Shown in pieces: positions 1 to 9,281 of a stretch of 64,000 bases of DNA. Source of the DNA: Microbacterium sp. YJN-G (GTDB lineage: Bacteria > Actinomycetota > Actinomycetes > Actinomycetales > Microbacteriaceae). Position 1 is the first letter of the stretch. Every line of letters begins with the position of its first letter. The notes beneath the pieces were generated by a model. The model was not told the origin of the DNA, ran no database searches, and saw only the letters and a list, made by a program, of their open reading frames with translations. The DNA is taken from NCBI RefSeq assembly GCF_015040615.1, contig NZ_CP060402.1, positions 806,001 through 870,000 on the forward strand. The letters run 5' to 3'. A program made the translations under genes and the position numbers.

Positions 1-196
1 GCTGCGCCGCGACCGCGGCGAACAGCAGTGGTTTCGACGTGAAGTGGTGGTAGACGGCGCCCCGGGTCACCTCCGCGGCTCGTGCGATGTCGTCCACAGA
101 GGCGTCCGCATACCCGTGCGCGGCGAAATGCTCGGTCGCGGTCTGGAGGATGCGGTGCGCCGTGGCGGCGGCATCCGCGGCGGAGGCTCGGGGCAT
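1..196 (-). CDS. TetR/AcrR-family transcriptional regulator, N-terminal part (cut by window edge)
   Basis: The minus strand reads from an ATG at 196 to the window edge, giving about 65 residues of an N-terminal TetR domain. The helix-turn-helix is clear: ASVDDIARAAEVTRGAVYHHF at about residues 32-52, with the family's typical GAVYHHF recognition helix end. The ligand-binding C-terminal domain lies outside the window. It is divergent from the VOC-domain gene at 271, and the intergenic segment holds inverted repeats, so it probably represses itself and that neighbour. The ligand cannot be inferred. Confidence 0.9.
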   Translation of the reverse strand, partial: MPRASAADAAATAHRILQTATEHFAAHGYADASVDDIARAAEVTRGAVYHHFTSKPLLFAAVAAQ

Positions 197-217
197 GGCG
201 TTCCTTTACGTGCGTTG

Positions 218-255
218 TGTATGTATTCTAGCTGCACGGATACAAACACGTTGTA
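218..255. promoter_or_regulatory. Inverted repeats between TetR and VOC genes, candidate TetR operator
   Basis: TGTATGTAT (218-226) faces ATACAAACA (240-248), matching in 8 of 9 positions. A second shorter dyad, TACAA (241-245) with TTGTA (251-255), overlaps it. The segment is AT-rich against a GC-rich background and lies in the 74-base gap between divergent genes, which is where a TetR autoregulator normally binds. Binding is inferred. Confidence 0.5.
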
Positions 256-270
256 TGTAAAGGAGAGCGC

Positions 271-678
271 ATGAAGATCACGAGCTTCTACCCGGTGGTG
301 ATGGTCGACGACGTCACCGAGGCCTCCCGGTTCTACCGGGAGGAACTGGCATTCGAGACGACCTTCGAAACCGGCTGGTACGTGAGCCTGCGCAACGACG
401 GCGGCGAACTCGCCATCCTCGACCGCACGCACGAGACGATCCCCGAGGGTTTCGGCGAGCCCGTGCGTGGACTGCTGCTCAACATCGAGGTGACGGATGC
501 CGCGGCCATGCACGCGCGGCTGGTGGGGGAGCGCCGCCTTCCGGAACGGCTGACGCTGCGCGACGAGGACTTCGGGCAGCGGCACTTCATCATCGAGGCG
601 CCCGGCGGCGTGCTGGTCGATGTGATCGAGCCCATCGACCCGTCGCCGGAGTTCGCCGCCGCCTACGCCACGGCCTGA
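271..678 (+). CDS. VOC (glyoxalase/bleomycin-resistance) superfamily protein
   Basis: A 135-residue single-module VOC protein. It opens with the family pattern [26 protein letters not shown] and closes with [21 protein letters not shown], the usual last strand carrying a metal-ligand-like Glu. AAAGGAG (259-265) sits just upstream of the ATG. It is transcribed away from a TetR gene, a common arrangement for inducible small-molecule resistance or dioxygenase-like proteins. Substrate and activity cannot be read from sequence, and single-module VOC proteins normally act as dimers. Confidence 0.85.
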   Translation: MKITSFYPVVMVDDVTEASRFYREELAFETTFETGWYVSLRNDGGELAILDRTHETIPEGFGEPVRGLLLNIEVTDAAAMHARLVGERRLPERLTLRDEDFGQRHFIIEAPGGVLVDVIEPIDPSPEFAAAYATA

Positions 679-742
679 GCCGCAGCGATCGGATCCGCCG
701 CAGGCAGTGCCCGAGGCGGCTGGCGGGGGCAGGATGGAGAGC

Positions 743-1495
743 ATGACGGCACGGATGACATTCACGCTGGTGGGCGGCCCGACCGCCGTGATCGAGTACG
801 CCGGGCTGCGCCTGCTCACCGATCCGACCTTCGATCCGCCGGGCAGCTACGAGGGCGGCGTCACGCTGCACAAGCTGACCGGCCCCGCCCTCGGCCCTGA
901 TGAGGTCGGCGGCATCGACGCGGTGCTGCTCTCGCATGATCAGCATCCGGACAATCTCGACGATGCCGGCCGCGAGTTCCTCTCGCGAGCCGGCGTCGTG
1001 CTCTCCACTCCCGATGCCGCGTCCAGGATCGACGGCGTCATCGGACTCGAGCCGTGGCAGAGTCACATGCTCGGCGAGGTCGAGATCACCGCGATGCCCG
1101 CGCTGCACGGCCCCGAGGGCGCCGAGGCCCTCTCGGGCATGGTCACAGGATTCCTGCTGCGCGCACTCGGTCATCCCGTCGTCTACATCTCCGGCGACAA
1201 CGCCTCGGTCGCGCTGGTCGCCGAGATCGTCGTGCGGGTGGATGCCGTCGACGTCGCGGTGCTGTTCGCGGGCGCAGCGAATGTCGGCCGCTTCGGCGAC
1301 AGCGACCTGACACTCAACGCCCGCACCGCGGTCGCCGCTGCGCGGGCGCTCGGCGAAGCCGTCATCATCCCTGCGCACGCCGACGGCTGGCATCACTTCT
1401 CGGAGACCCGTGAGCGGCTCGTGCGCGAATTCGGGTACGCCGGACTGGCGGAGCGGCTGCGTGTGCCCGTGCACGGCGAACCGCTGACGGTCTGA
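743..1495 (+). CDS. Metallo-beta-lactamase-fold hydrolase, UlaG (L-ascorbate-6-phosphate lactonase)-like
   Basis: A 250-residue MBL-fold protein of the UlaG type. It starts with MTFTLVGGPTAVIEYAGLRLLTDPTFDPPG, the typical first beta strands with the LTDP turn. The metal motif is LSHDQHPDNLD, a HxxHxDN variant of HxHxDH, followed by ALHGPEG and IIPAHADGWHH towards the C-terminus. ATG codons at 743 and 734 and a GTG at 707 are in frame; 743 is chosen because AGGA (731-734) is spaced 8 bases from it. It lies 64 bases after the VOC gene and may share its transcript. True substrates of most homologues are unknown, so lactonase is a family label. Confidence 0.75.
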   Translation: MTARMTFTLVGGPTAVIEYAGLRLLTDPTFDPPGSYEGGVTLHKLTGPALGPDEVGGIDAVLLSHDQHPDNLDDAGREFLSRAGVVLSTPDAASRIDGVIGLEPWQSHMLGEVEITAMPALHGPEGAEALSGMVTGFLLRALGHPVVYISGDNASVALVAEIVVRVDAVDVAVLFAGAANVGRFGDSDLTLNARTAVAAARALGEAVIIPAHADGWHHFSETRERLVREFGYAGLAERLRVPVHGEPLTV

Positions 1496-1521
1496 CCGTC
1501 ACGAATGAAGGACGATCGCAA

Positions 1522-1558
1522 GTCTGAAGGATGCTGCGGTGCGCAGCATCCTTCAGAC
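1522..1558. repeat. Palindromic intergenic repeat / terminator, CTGAAGGATGCTGCG family
   Basis: GTCTGAAGGATGCTGCG (1522-1538) pairs with CGCAGCATCCTTCAGAC (1542-1558) around a 3-base loop, a perfect 17-bp stem. A half-copy CATCCTTCAGAG follows at about 1566-1577. Nearly the same hairpin recurs at 31608-31650 and, altered, at 62865-62895, always after a stop codon. It may terminate the plus-strand lactonase transcript, but recurrence shows it belongs to a dispersed repeat family. Confidence 0.75.
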
Positions 1559-1612
1559 CTGCAGGCATCCTTCAGAGTTGCGGGCGCGAGGGCGGCTGAG
1601 CCGCCGTACGCA

Positions 1613-1652
1613 CGCAGAGGGGCCGGATGCCGCAGCATCCGACCCCTCTGCG
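1613..1652 (-). terminator. Rho-independent-like hairpin after the purine permease gene
   Basis: CGCAGAGGGGCCGGATGC (1613-1630) pairs with GCATCCGACCCCTCTGCG (1635-1652) with one mismatch and a 4-base loop. It begins 9 bases past the stop codon of the minus-strand permease, so it probably terminates that transcript. No T-run follows, as is common at this GC content. Confidence 0.65.
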
Positions 1653-1660
1653 AACCGGTC

Positions 1661-3145
1661 TCAGAGACCGGTGCCGAAGAGCATCTCGATCGGCCCGCGG
1701 GCGAAGAAGATGAGGAAGCCGGCGCCGACCACCCACAGCAGCGGGCTGATGCGCTTGGCCTGGCCCGAGAGCGCGTGGATGATGACCCAGCTCACGAAGC
1801 CCGCACCGATGCCGTTCGCGATCGAGTACGTCAGCGGCATGACGGTGACCGTCAGGAAGACCGGCAGCAGCACGCGGAAGTCCGCGAAGTCGATGTGCCG
1901 GATCTGCGCCATCATCATGGCACCCACGATGATGAGGGCGGCCGCGGCGATCTCGGTCGGGACGATCGAGGTCAGCGGGGTGAGGAACATCGCGATGAGG
2001 AACACCACACCGGTGACGATGTTCGCGAAGCCCGTGCGCGCGCCCTCGCCGATGCCGGCGCCCGACTCGATGAACACGGTGCTCGACGACGACGAGGTCG
2101 CACCACCGGCGATGGCGCCGACGCCCTCGACGATCAGCGCCGACTTGATGCGCGGGAAGTCGCCCTTCTCGTCAGCCAGGTCGGCCTCCTTCGCCAGGCC
2201 CGTCATGGTGCCCATGGCGTCGAAGAAGTTCGTGAACAGCAGTGTGAAGACGATCATCACCAGGGCGACCGCGCCGACCTTGCCGAAGTCGAACGCGAAG
2301 TCGACCTGGCCGACCAGGCTGAGATCGGGCAGGCTCACCGGCGAACCCTGCAGGGCGGGGACGGTCAGGCCCCAGCCGCCAGGGTTGACCACGTTGCCGG
2401 CGTCGTCGAACGTGCGAGGGCCGATCTTCCAGACGGCCTCCACGATCACGGCGACCACGGTGCCGGCGACCAGGCCGATGAGCATGCCGCCCTTCACGCG
2501 CAGCGCGACGAGGATGCCGGTGACGATCAGCGTGAGCACGAACAGCAGCGTCGGCACGGTGGCGACCGAGCCGTTGACGCCCAGGCCGACCGGCGGCGAC
2601 GACGTGCCGGTCGCGGTCACGAACCCGGAGTTGACGAAGCCGATGAATGCGATGAACAGGCCGATGCCCACGGTGATCGCGATCTTGAGCTGGAACGGAA
2701 CGGCGTCGAAGATCGCCTTCCGCAGCCCGGTGGCGGCCAGCAGCACGATCAGCGCACCGTTGATGATGACCAGCGCCATCGCCTCGGGCCAGGTCACCTG
2801 GCCGACGACGCTGAACGCGACGAACGCGTTGATGCCCAGACCCGCGGCGAAGCCGAAGGGCAGGCGGCTGACCAGACCGAACAGGATGGTCATCACACCC
2901 GCGGTCAGCGCGGTGGCAGCACCGACCGCGTTGAAGTCGAGCATGTTCCCGGCGACGTCGGGCTTGCCCGAGAGGATGATCGGGTTGAGGATCACGATGT
3001 AGGCCATCGTCACGAACGTGACGAGCCCACCGCGGATCTCGGCGCCGAAGCTCGATCCTCGCTTCGTGATCTCGAAGTAGCGGTCGAGTGCGTTGCGCGG
3101 CTCGGTTCCGGAGTCGGTGTCAGGGCGGGCAGGGGCAGTTGTCAT
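1661..3145 (-). CDS. NCS2-family permease (AzgA-type purine permease)
   Basis: A 494-residue polytopic membrane protein matching the NCS2/AzgA subfamily (hypoxanthine/adenine/guanine proton symporters). Recognisable are the N-terminal LDRYFEITKRGSSFGAEIRGG, the first membrane segment FVTMAYIVILNPIIL, AAGLGINAFVAFSVV, and FFDAMGTMTGLAKEAD, the equivalent of the D-T-x-G-T element of PbuG proteins. About 12-14 hydrophobic segments are visible. The ATG at 3145 has GGAGGT upstream on the minus strand. It is divergent from the DUF6350-purN-purH cluster, fitting purine salvage beside purine synthesis. The exact base specificity is not determinable. Confidence 0.9.
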   Translation of the reverse strand: MTTAPARPDTDSGTEPRNALDRYFEITKRGSSFGAEIRGGLVTFVTMAYIVILNPIILSGKPDVAGNMLDFNAVGAATALTAGVMTILFGLVSRLPFGFAAGLGINAFVAFSVVGQVTWPEAMALVIINGALIVLLAATGLRKAIFDAVPFQLKIAITVGIGLFIAFIGFVNSGFVTATGTSSPPVGLGVNGSVATVPTLLFVLTLIVTGILVALRVKGGMLIGLVAGTVVAVIVEAVWKIGPRTFDDAGNVVNPGGWGLTVPALQGSPVSLPDLSLVGQVDFAFDFGKVGAVALVMIVFTLLFTNFFDAMGTMTGLAKEADLADEKGDFPRIKSALIVEGVGAIAGGATSSSSSTVFIESGAGIGEGARTGFANIVTGVVFLIAMFLTPLTSIVPTEIAAAALIIVGAMMMAQIRHIDFADFRVLLPVFLTVTVMPLTYSIANGIGAGFVSWVIIHALSGQAKRISPLLWVVGAGFLIFFARGPIEMLFGTGL

Positions 3146-3236
3146 CGGGACCTCCGCAGGAGAATCTATCGTGTCGCGGCCCGCCTCGCGTGGCTCGCCG
3201 GGCGGGCGTCGATGCGCGACGTAGGCTCGATCTGAA

Positions 3237-4508
3237 ATGCAGCGTCTCGTCGTCGTCCTCCTCGCCGCCCTCGACGCCGCCATCGCGGCGGCCGTCGGGC
3301 TGGCCGTCGTGCTCGCGCCGCTCACCGTGCTGTGGGTGCTGGCGTTCGGCGTGAGCGCCGACTGGGGTGCGCTGTGGCCCGCCAGCGGCACACTCTGGCA
3401 GTTCGGGCACGGGGTGCCACTGCAGGTCGTGCTGCCCGACGAGCTGCTCGCGAACCTCGGCATCGCGAAGGAGGCGGCCACTTTCGCCGTCTCGGTGCCG
3501 CCGCTGGCCCTCCTGCTGTTCACGCTGCTGTTCGCCGTGCGCTCGGGTCGCCGTGCGGCCGTCGCCGGAGCCTGGATCACGGGCGTCGCCTCCGGCGCCG
3601 TGGCCTTCGCCGGAATCTCGGCCCTCGTCGGCCTCACCGCGCAGTCCGGTGTACTGCGGGTTCCGGTCGCAGCAGCCATAGCCCTGCCGGCATCCGTCTA
3701 CCTCGTCGGCCTGCTGGCCGGGGCGGTGAAGCACGCCTGGTCGGACGGCGACGACAACGGCCCCATCGACCGGCTGCACGACGTCATCGACGGATGGGGT
3801 GACTGGGCGCCGGTCACGGCGGAGTCGCTGCGCGGTGCGGCGGTCGCCGTGGTCGCGCTGTTCGGCACCGCGGCCGTCGGGCTGGCGGCGATGACGTTCC
3901 TGCGCGGCGGCGAGGTGATCGCCCTGTTCGAAGCGGCACGTGTCGACGGCCTCGGAGCGACGATGCTCACCCTCGCGCACCTGCTCTACCTGCCGACCCT
4001 GCTCATCTGGACGGCGAGCTGGATCGCGGGCCCCGGGTTCGCGCTCGGTGCCGGCACCGCCGTGTCGCCCGCGGGCACCGAACTCGGCGTGGTCCCCGGC
4101 ATCCCCGTGCTCGGGCTGGTGCCCGAGAACGCATCGATGTGGATGCTGGTGTGCGTGCTCGTGCCGATCGGATGCGGCGCGCTGGCCGGCTGGATGGTGC
4201 GCTCCCGGCTGGTCTGGGAGGGCACGGGGGAGCGGATCGCCGTGCGCGCGGTCATCGCGGGCGGCATCGCCGCGCTCTCGGCGGGCGTCGCCGCGCTCGC
4301 CGCGGTGCTGGCATCCGGATCCATCGGTCCTGGTCGCCTCGCCGAGACCGGTCCCGACGCCGGTCAGCTGGCGCTCGCCGTCGGCATCGAGGTGCTCATC
4401 GGCTGCGGCATCCTGCTGCTGGCGCCCCGCCACCGGGACGAGCTCGCCGAGGAGCGCACCGACCGCTGGCATGAAGAGATGTCGGCCCTCGGCACCCCGG
4501 TAGACTGA
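3237..4508 (+). CDS. DUF6350 (PerM-like) integral membrane protein
   Basis: A 423-residue polytopic protein with roughly eight to ten hydrophobic segments and no soluble enzymatic domain. Its place immediately before purN-purH is the conserved actinobacterial arrangement, as in Mycobacterium tuberculosis perM-purN-purH. PerM there supports cell division under stress, and whether this protein does the same is inference from position and topology. A -10-like TAGGCT (3222-3227) lies 9 bases before the ATG and there is no Shine-Dalgarno, so translation is probably near-leaderless. The gene stops 4 bases before the purN start codon. Confidence 0.8.
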   Translation: MQRLVVVLLAALDAAIAAAVGLAVVLAPLTVLWVLAFGVSADWGALWPASGTLWQFGHGVPLQVVLPDELLANLGIAKEAATFAVSVPPLALLLFTLLFAVRSGRRAAVAGAWITGVASGAVAFAGISALVGLTAQSGVLRVPVAAAIALPASVYLVGLLAGAVKHAWSDGDDNGPIDRLHDVIDGWGDWAPVTAESLRGAAVAVVALFGTAAVGLAAMTFLRGGEVIALFEAARVDGLGATMLTLAHLLYLPTLLIWTASWIAGPGFALGAGTAVSPAGTELGVVPGIPVLGLVPENASMWMLVCVLVPIGCGALAGWMVRSRLVWEGTGERIAVRAVIAGGIAALSAGVAALAAVLASGSIGPGRLAETGPDAGQLALAVGIEVLIGCGILLLAPRHRDELAEERTDRWHEEMSALGTPVD

Positions 4509-4513
4509 CCGGG
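4501..4513 (+). promoter_or_regulatory. Leaderless promoter for purN inside the end of the DUF6350 gene
   Basis: TAGACT (4501-4506) matches the TANNNT -10 consensus and ends exactly 6 bases before the GTG start of purN at 4513, so a transcript starting at the usual +1 would begin on the start codon. No Shine-Dalgarno precedes the GTG. The same geometry recurs at three other genes in this window. Confidence 0.55.
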
Positions 4514-5088
4514 TGCTGACGCTCGCCGTTCTCATCTCAGGTACAGGCTCGAATCTCCGAGCGCTGCTCGAGGCCGCGAGCCACCCCGATTTCCCCGCCC
4601 GCGTGGTCGTGGTGGGCGCCGATCGGGATGCCGATGGCCTCGCGCACGCCGAGGAGTTCGGCGTGCCGACCTTCACGGTGCCGTACTCGGCGTTCCCGAG
4701 CCGTGAGACCTGGGGTGAGGAGCTCGCCGCCCAGCTGGACGTGTGGAGCCCTGACCTGATCGTGCTGAGCGGCCTCATGCGCCTGCTGCCCGCCGCGGTC
4801 GTCGCCCGCTACGCACCGCGCATCATCAACACCCACCCGGCGCACCTGCCGGAGTTCCCCGGCGCGCACGGTGTGCGCGACGCCCTCGCCGCCGGCGTCG
4901 AGCAGACCGGTGCCAGCGTCATCGTCGTCGACGACGGCGTCGACAGCGGGCCCGTCCTCGCACAGGAGCGCATCCCCGTGCTGCCAGGCGACACCGAGGC
5001 GGTGCTGCACGAGCGCATCAAGCCCGTCGAGCGCCGCCTGCTCATCGACGTCGTCCGGCGCATCGCCGACGGCGACCTCACGCTCTGA
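4513..5088 (+). CDS. purN: Phosphoribosylglycinamide formyltransferase (GART)
   Basis: A 191-residue PurN. It transfers the formyl group of 10-formyl-tetrahydrofolate to GAR, the third step of purine synthesis, in the cytoplasm. Visible are the N-terminal nucleotide loop [13 protein letters not shown], the catalytic-region [17 protein letters not shown] containing the conserved Asn and His, and the folate-site [18 protein letters not shown]. Length matches the family. The start is a GTG, apparently leaderless. It sits 61 bases before purH, the other 10-formyl-THF-using purine enzyme, and the pair is probably cotranscribed with the upstream membrane protein as well as from its own promoter. 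Confidence 0.96.
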   Translation: MLTLAVLISGTGSNLRALLEAASHPDFPARVVVVGADRDADGLAHAEEFGVPTFTVPYSAFPSRETWGEELAAQLDVWSPDLIVLSGLMRLLPAAVVARYAPRIINTHPAHLPEFPGAHGVRDALAAGVEQTGASVIVVDDGVDSGPVLAQERIPVLPGDTEAVLHERIKPVERRLLIDVVRRIADGDLTL

Positions 5089-5149
5089 ACATCCGCTCAG
5101 ACCCTTCCCGATCCGAACCCCCTCCCCGCAAGAACGAAGGAGCATCATC

Positions 5150-6757
5150 ATGGCCGGCCCTCGCCTCGATCCCTCGCTGTACCGTCACCGCGACCTGGTG
5201 CCGATCCGGCGCGCGCTGGTCTCGGTGAGCGACAAGACCGGCCTGCTCGAGCTGGCCGCCGCCCTCGCCGGCGCCGGCGTCGAGATCGTCTCCACCGGTT
5301 CGACCGCGCAGACCATTCGCGATGCCGGCCACGAGGTCACCGACGTGGCCACCGTCACGGGTGTCGCCGAGATGCTCGACGGGCGCGTGAAGACCCTGCA
5401 CCCGAAGGTGCACGGCGGCCTGCTCGCCGACCTGCGCCTCGAGGACCACGAGCGTCAGCTGGCCGACCTCGGCATCGAGCCCTTCGAGCTCGTCGTCGTC
5501 AACCTGTACCCGTTCGTCGAGACCGTCGCCTCGGGTGCTGAGTCCGATGCGATCGTCGAGCAGATCGACATCGGCGGCCCGGCCATGGTGCGCGCAGCGG
5601 CGAAGAACCACGCCAACGTGGCGATCGTCGTCTCGCCCGAGTCGTACTCGTCGATCGTCGAGGCGCTCGACGCGGGTGGCACCACGCTCGTGCAGCGTCG
5701 CGAGCTCGCCGCGCGTGCGTTCTCGCACACCGCGACCTACGACACCGCCGTGGCGCAGTGGTTCGCCGAGGGCACCATGGCGGACGGCGTCGACCTGCCC
5801 GCGCACCTGACCATCAAGGCCGAGCGCCTGGCCACCCTGCGCTACGGCGAGAACTCGCACCAGCGCGCCGCCATCTACACCCGCGCCGGTGGCCACGGCA
5901 TCGCCCAGGCCACGCAGCTGCAGGGCAAGGAGATGTCGTACAACAACTACGTCGATGCGGATGCCGCGCTGCGCGCCGCGTACGACATGGTGCTGCCGGC
6001 CGTCGCCATCATCAAGCACGCCAACCCGTGCGGCATCGCGACCACCGCGCCCAACGCGCTCGACCCGATCGCCAGCGCCCACCTGCGTGCGCACGAGTGC
6101 GACCCCGTATCGGCGTACGGCGGAGTGATCGCCGCCAACGGCACCGTCACCCTCAAGATGGCCGAGAACCTCAAGGACATCTTCACCGAGGTCATCGTCG
6201 CCCCCGACTTCGAGCCCGCCGCGCTCGAGGTGTTCAAGGCGAAGAAGAACCTGCGTCTGCTGAAGCTGCCCGAGGACTGGCAGCAAGAGCGCATGGACGT
6301 GCGCCTGGTGTCGGGCGGCCTGCTGCTGCAGGACGCCGACCGCTTCCCGGACGACATCGTCTCGGTCGCCAAGAACTGGGAGCTCGTCTCGGGCGAGCGC
6401 CCCGACGAGGCCGAGATGGAGAACCTCATCTTCGCCTGGAAGGCGTGCCGCGCCGTGAAGTCGAACGCCATCGTGCTCGCCAAGGGCAACGCGACCGTCG
6501 GCGTCGGCATGGGCCAGGTCAACCGCGTCGACTCGTGCCGCCTCGCGGTCGAGCGCGCCGGTGACCGGGCAGCCGGCTCGGTCGCGGCATCCGACGCATT
6601 CTTCCCGTTCGCCGACGGACCCCAGGTGCTCATCGACGCCGGCATCTCGGCGATCGTGCAGCCCGGCGGTTCGGTGCGCGACGGCGAGGTCGTCGATGCC
6701 GCCCGCAAGGCGGGCGTCACGATGTTCTTCACCGGAGAGCGTCACTTCTTCCACTGA
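5150..6757 (+). CDS. purH: Bifunctional AICAR formyltransferase / IMP cyclohydrolase
   Basis: A 535-residue PurH catalysing the last two steps of IMP synthesis. The N-terminal methylglyoxal-synthase-like IMP cyclohydrolase domain (about residues 15-160) contains [33 protein letters not shown] and [13 protein letters not shown]. The AICAR formyltransferase half contains [30 protein letters not shown] and the catalytic [11 protein letters not shown] (Lys-His), and ends with [19 protein letters not shown] (5136-5142) gives the ATG a good Shine-Dalgarno. It is last in the purN-purH cluster. Confidence 0.97.
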   Translation: MAGPRLDPSLYRHRDLVPIRRALVSVSDKTGLLELAAALAGAGVEIVSTGSTAQTIRDAGHEVTDVATVTGVAEMLDGRVKTLHPKVHGGLLADLRLEDHERQLADLGIEPFELVVVNLYPFVETVASGAESDAIVEQIDIGGPAMVRAAAKNHANVAIVVSPESYSSIVEALDAGGTTLVQRRELAARAFSHTATYDTAVAQWFAEGTMADGVDLPAHLTIKAERLATLRYGENSHQRAAIYTRAGGHGIAQATQLQGKEMSYNNYVDADAALRAAYDMVLPAVAIIKHANPCGIATTAPNALDPIASAHLRAHECDPVSAYGGVIAANGTVTLKMAENLKDIFTEVIVAPDFEPAALEVFKAKKNLRLLKLPEDWQQERMDVRLVSGGLLLQDADRFPDDIVSVAKNWELVSGERPDEAEMENLIFAWKACRAVKSNAIVLAKGNATVGVGMGQVNRVDSCRLAVERAGDRAAGSVAASDAFFPFADGPQVLIDAGISAIVQPGGSVRDGEVVDAARKAGVTMFFTGERHFFH

Positions 6758-6769
6758 TCCCTCGCCTCC

Positions 6770-6817
6770 CTCAGGTCATCGCTTCGCGCTGCCCTGAGCC
6801 TCGGAGGCGTGGGGCCC
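6770..6817. repeat. Hairpin repeat with conserved 17-base loop (copy 1 of 2)
   Basis: CTCAGG (6770-6775) pairs with CCTGAG (6793-6798) around the loop TCATCGCTTCGCGCTGC, followed by CCTCGGAGGCGTGGGGCCC. Copy 2 at 14077-14124 has CTCCGG pairing with CCGGAG, the same loop length, a nearly identical loop and nearly the same tail. The stem change is compensatory. It may act as a terminator after purH, but recurrence marks it as a dispersed structured element. Confidence 0.6.
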
Positions 6818-6928
6818 TTCGCGGGTGGATCGCGTCGTTCGTCGGGCCTGTCCTGTGCACCACCAGGCGCAGACTGTCGTGTCCGATTTCCGCCAGCCGG
6901 CGGGTTGCGGACATGACAGCATGGACTC

Positions 6929-8434
6929 ATGAGCCCCACCGCCCCGCACGAGGAGATGTACCGCGCCATCAGCGCGCGCGACACCCGTTTCGACGGGCAG
7001 TTCGTCACGGCGGTGCGCTCCACCGGCATCTACTGCCGCCCGAGCTGCCCCGCCCGCACGCCGAAGCCCGAGAACGTCACGTTCTATCCGACCAGCGCAG
7101 CCGCGCACGAGGCCGGCTACCGCGCATGCAAGCGGTGCCTGCCCGAGGCTGCGCCGGGGTCGCCGGCGTGGAACATCCGCGGGGACGCCGCGGCGCGGGC
7201 GATGCGGCTGATCGCCTCGGGTGTCGTCGAGCGCGAGGGCGTGCCCGGTCTGGCACGTCGTCTCGGATACTCACCCCGGCACCTGAACCGACTGCTGACC
7301 ACCGAGCTCGGCGCCGGCCCGCTGGCCCTGGCACGCGCGCACCGGGCGCACACCGCCCGGATGCTGCTCGTCGGCACCTGCATGCCCATCTCTGACGTCG
7401 CATTCTCCGCCGGATTCTCGAGCATCCGGCAGTGCAACGACACCATCCGTGAGGTGTTCGGGATGACGCCGGGTGAGCTGCGCGCGCGCCGTCGCGGCGC
7501 CGTCGCCGATGTGCAGGGTGAGATCGACCTGCTGCTGCCGCACCGTGCGCCGATCGACACGGCCGGGCTGTTCGCGTGGATGGCCGCACGCGCCCTGCCG
7601 GGCGTCGAGACCGCGACGGCGACATCCTTCGCCCGCCACCTGCAGATGCCGGGCGGCCCCGCGCACCTCGAGATCCGCCGGACCCCCGAGGGCCAGCTGC
7701 GGCTGCGCGCCCGGGTGACCCGCCTGGGCGATCTCGCACCGCTGGTCGCCACCGCACGCCGGCTGTTCGATCTGGACGCAGATCCGGATGCCGTCGACGA
7801 CGCGCTCTCCGCCCACGACGAGCTCGCCCCTCTCATCGCCGCGCTGCCCGGCATCCGCGTTCCCGGTGCCGCCGATCCGCATGAGATGCTCATCCGCGCG
7901 ATGGTCGGGCAGCAGATCACCGTGGCGGCTGCACGGACCGCGCTGACCGCGCTCGCCGATCAGCTGGGGGAGCGCACCCCGGACGGCGGGCTGCTGTTCC
8001 CGACCATGGCGGCCATCGCCGAGCACGGCGCCGAGGTGCTGCGCGGCCCCGCCGCCCGCATCCGTGCCATCACCGGGGCCGCCGCGGCGCTCGCCGACGG
8101 ATCCCTGCCGCTCACCGTCGGCGACGACGGCGCCGAGCAGCGCGCGCGCCTGCTGGCCATGCCCGGCATCGGCCCGTGGACCGCCGACTACGTGCGCATG
8201 CGCGTACTCGGCGACCCCGACGTACTGCTGCCCGGCGACGTCGCCATGCGCGCGGGCGCCGCAGCATCCGGACTGCCGGGCGACCCGGCATCCCTCACCG
8301 CCTGGGCCGAGCGCATCGCCCCCTGGCGCAGCTACCTGACCGCACACCTCTGGCACGCGGCACCGGTGCGCACCCCGCGCCGCCGCGCTGCGACGACCTC
8401 GCCTGTCCTGGCCACCTCGAAGGAGTCCTCATGA
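6929..8434 (+). CDS. alkA: Ada-like methyl-sensor / AraC domain fused to AlkA 3-methyladenine DNA glycosylase
   Basis: A 501-residue fusion. Residues 1-80 form the Ada metal-binding domain with C36, C40, C67 and C70 (IYCRPSC and CKRC), where the first Cys normally takes a methyl group from phosphotriesters. Residues about 85-190 are an AraC-type double helix-turn-helix ([32 protein letters not shown]). The rest is an AlkA N-domain and a HhH-GPD glycosylase with [15 protein letters not shown] and catalytic Asp in LLPGDVAMR. It senses and excises alkylated bases and may self-activate its operon. Its TGA overlaps the ogt ATG (ATGA), so the two are translationally coupled, like M. tuberculosis alkA-ogt. 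Confidence 0.93.
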   Translation: MSPTAPHEEMYRAISARDTRFDGQFVTAVRSTGIYCRPSCPARTPKPENVTFYPTSAAAHEAGYRACKRCLPEAAPGSPAWNIRGDAAARAMRLIASGVVEREGVPGLARRLGYSPRHLNRLLTTELGAGPLALARAHRAHTARMLLVGTCMPISDVAFSAGFSSIRQCNDTIREVFGMTPGELRARRRGAVADVQGEIDLLLPHRAPIDTAGLFAWMAARALPGVETATATSFARHLQMPGGPAHLEIRRTPEGQLRLRARVTRLGDLAPLVATARRLFDLDADPDAVDDALSAHDELAPLIAALPGIRVPGAADPHEMLIRAMVGQQITVAAARTALTALADQLGERTPDGGLLFPTMAAIAEHGAEVLRGPAARIRAITGAAAALADGSLPLTVGDDGAEQRARLLAMPGIGPWTADYVRMRVLGDPDVLLPGDVAMRAGAAASGLPGDPASLTAWAERIAPWRSYLTAHLWHAAPVRTPRRRAATTSPVLATSKESS

Positions 8435-8925
8435 CCGCTCTCATCCAGACCATCGACACCCCCGACGGCGCGCTCACGATCCTCGCCGACGACGAGCGGC
8501 GCGTCCTCGCGTCGGGGTGGACCGACGACCAGGCCGCCATCCTCGCGCGCGTGCACCCGTCGCTGCGGCCCGACGCCGTGGCCGAGGGAGTGACGGATGC
8601 CGCCGACGCCGCGCTGGCCTACTACGGAGGCAACCTCGCCGCGATCGACGGCGTCGCCGTGCGCCAGCACGGCACCGAGCTTCAGCGCGCCGGCTGGGCG
8701 GCGCTGCGCCGGATCACACCCGGCACGCCGCTCACCTACAGCGAGTTCGCCGTCGAGCTGGGCAGCCCGCAGGCGGTGCGTGCCGCGGCATCCATCTGCG
8801 CGCGCAACGCGCCCGCGCTGTTCGTCCCCTGCCACCGCGTGCTGCGCGCCGACGGATCGCTCGGCGGCTTCGCCTGGGGCCTGCCCGTCAAGCGCAGCCT
8901 GCTCGCCCGCGAGTCATCCGCCTGA
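8431..8925 (+). CDS. ogt: Methylated-DNA-[protein]-cysteine S-methyltransferase
   Basis: A 164-residue suicide alkyltransferase that removes O6-methylguanine lesions. The C-terminal DNA-binding domain has [22 protein letters not shown] and the active-site [20 protein letters not shown] with C134 as methyl acceptor. The Asn hinge and the arginine finger region ([10 protein letters not shown]) are present. It starts in an ATGA overlap with the Ada-AlkA fusion and AAGGAG lies upstream within that gene, so both form one alkylation-repair operon. Confidence 0.95.
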   Translation: MTALIQTIDTPDGALTILADDERRVLASGWTDDQAAILARVHPSLRPDAVAEGVTDAADAALAYYGGNLAAIDGVAVRQHGTELQRAGWAALRRITPGTPLTYSEFAVELGSPQAVRAAASICARNAPALFVPCHRVLRADGSLGGFAWGLPVKRSLLARESSA

Positions 8926-9011
8926 CCGCCGAAACCCCTCGTGGCTGCCCACACCCCTCGTGAATCACGTGATTCACGAGGGGTCTGGGCGCTCATGAGG
9001 GGTTTCGGCGG
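8926..9011. terminator. Nested double palindrome after ogt
   Basis: Outer arms CCGCCGAAACCCCTCGTG (8926-8943) and CATGAGGGGTTTCGGCGG (8994-9011) match at 17 of 18 positions. Inside lies a perfect loopless 32-bp palindrome, ACCCCTCGTGAATCAC (8953-8968) with GTGATTCACGAGGGGT (8969-8984). A similarly nested GAGACCCC structure occurs at 50173-50256 after folD. It probably ends the ogt transcript, though the build looks more elaborate than a simple terminator. Confidence 0.6.
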
Positions 9012-9033
9012 AAGGGCGGAAAGGGATTTCCTC

Positions 9034-9063
9034 TTGCACCCGGTGCGTCGACGGGCATAGGCT
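9034..9063 (+). promoter_or_regulatory. Promoter of the leader ORF / ABC exporter operon
   Basis: TTGCAC (9034-9039) and TAGGCT (9058-9063) are spaced 18 bases, a good sigma-A-type pair. The small perfect dyad GCACC-C-GGTGC (9036-9046) overlaps the -35 and could be an operator. Transcription would start near 9070, about 46 bases before the leader ORF and 210 bases before the first exporter gene. Confidence 0.5.
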
Positions 9064-9115
9064 CGAAGGCTGTCGCGCCGACCGGCCCGACGAAGCCGAA
9101 CCCTGGGGGGACACC

Positions 9116-9181
9116 ATGGCCACGACGACTGTCACGACGTTCATCGCCCCCGGTTCGCGCGCACCGCGTCTGCGCGACTGA
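9116..9181 (+). CDS. Short leader ORF (21 codons) upstream of the ABC exporter
   Basis: An ATG preceded by a strong GGGGGG ribosome site (9105-9110) opens a 21-codon frame reading [21 protein letters not shown], ending in TGA at 9179-9181. It is followed by a 100-base gap and then the first exporter gene, whose own ribosome site is weak. The Thr-rich start and Arg-rich end, the strong initiation signal and the position suggest a regulatory leader peptide for ribosome-mediated control, in the manner of bmrB upstream of Bacillus bmrCD. That role is inference, and the frame could be unimportant. Confidence 0.5.
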   Translation: MATTTVTTFIAPGSRAPRLRD

Positions 9182-9281
9182 TCGACACGGCGGCACGCGC
9201 ATCGCGCCCCGCCCTCGCTTCCACCGGACCTCTCGCGTCCGCCCCTGTCTTCGTCATCCGATCGCCACGCATCTGAGAGTC

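Noticed and set aside
1505..3235. A 576-codon plus-strand frame opposite the purine permease
   Set aside because: Composition is almost purely Arg/Asp/Gly/His, and the opposite strand encodes a clear membrane permease with a good start and terminator.
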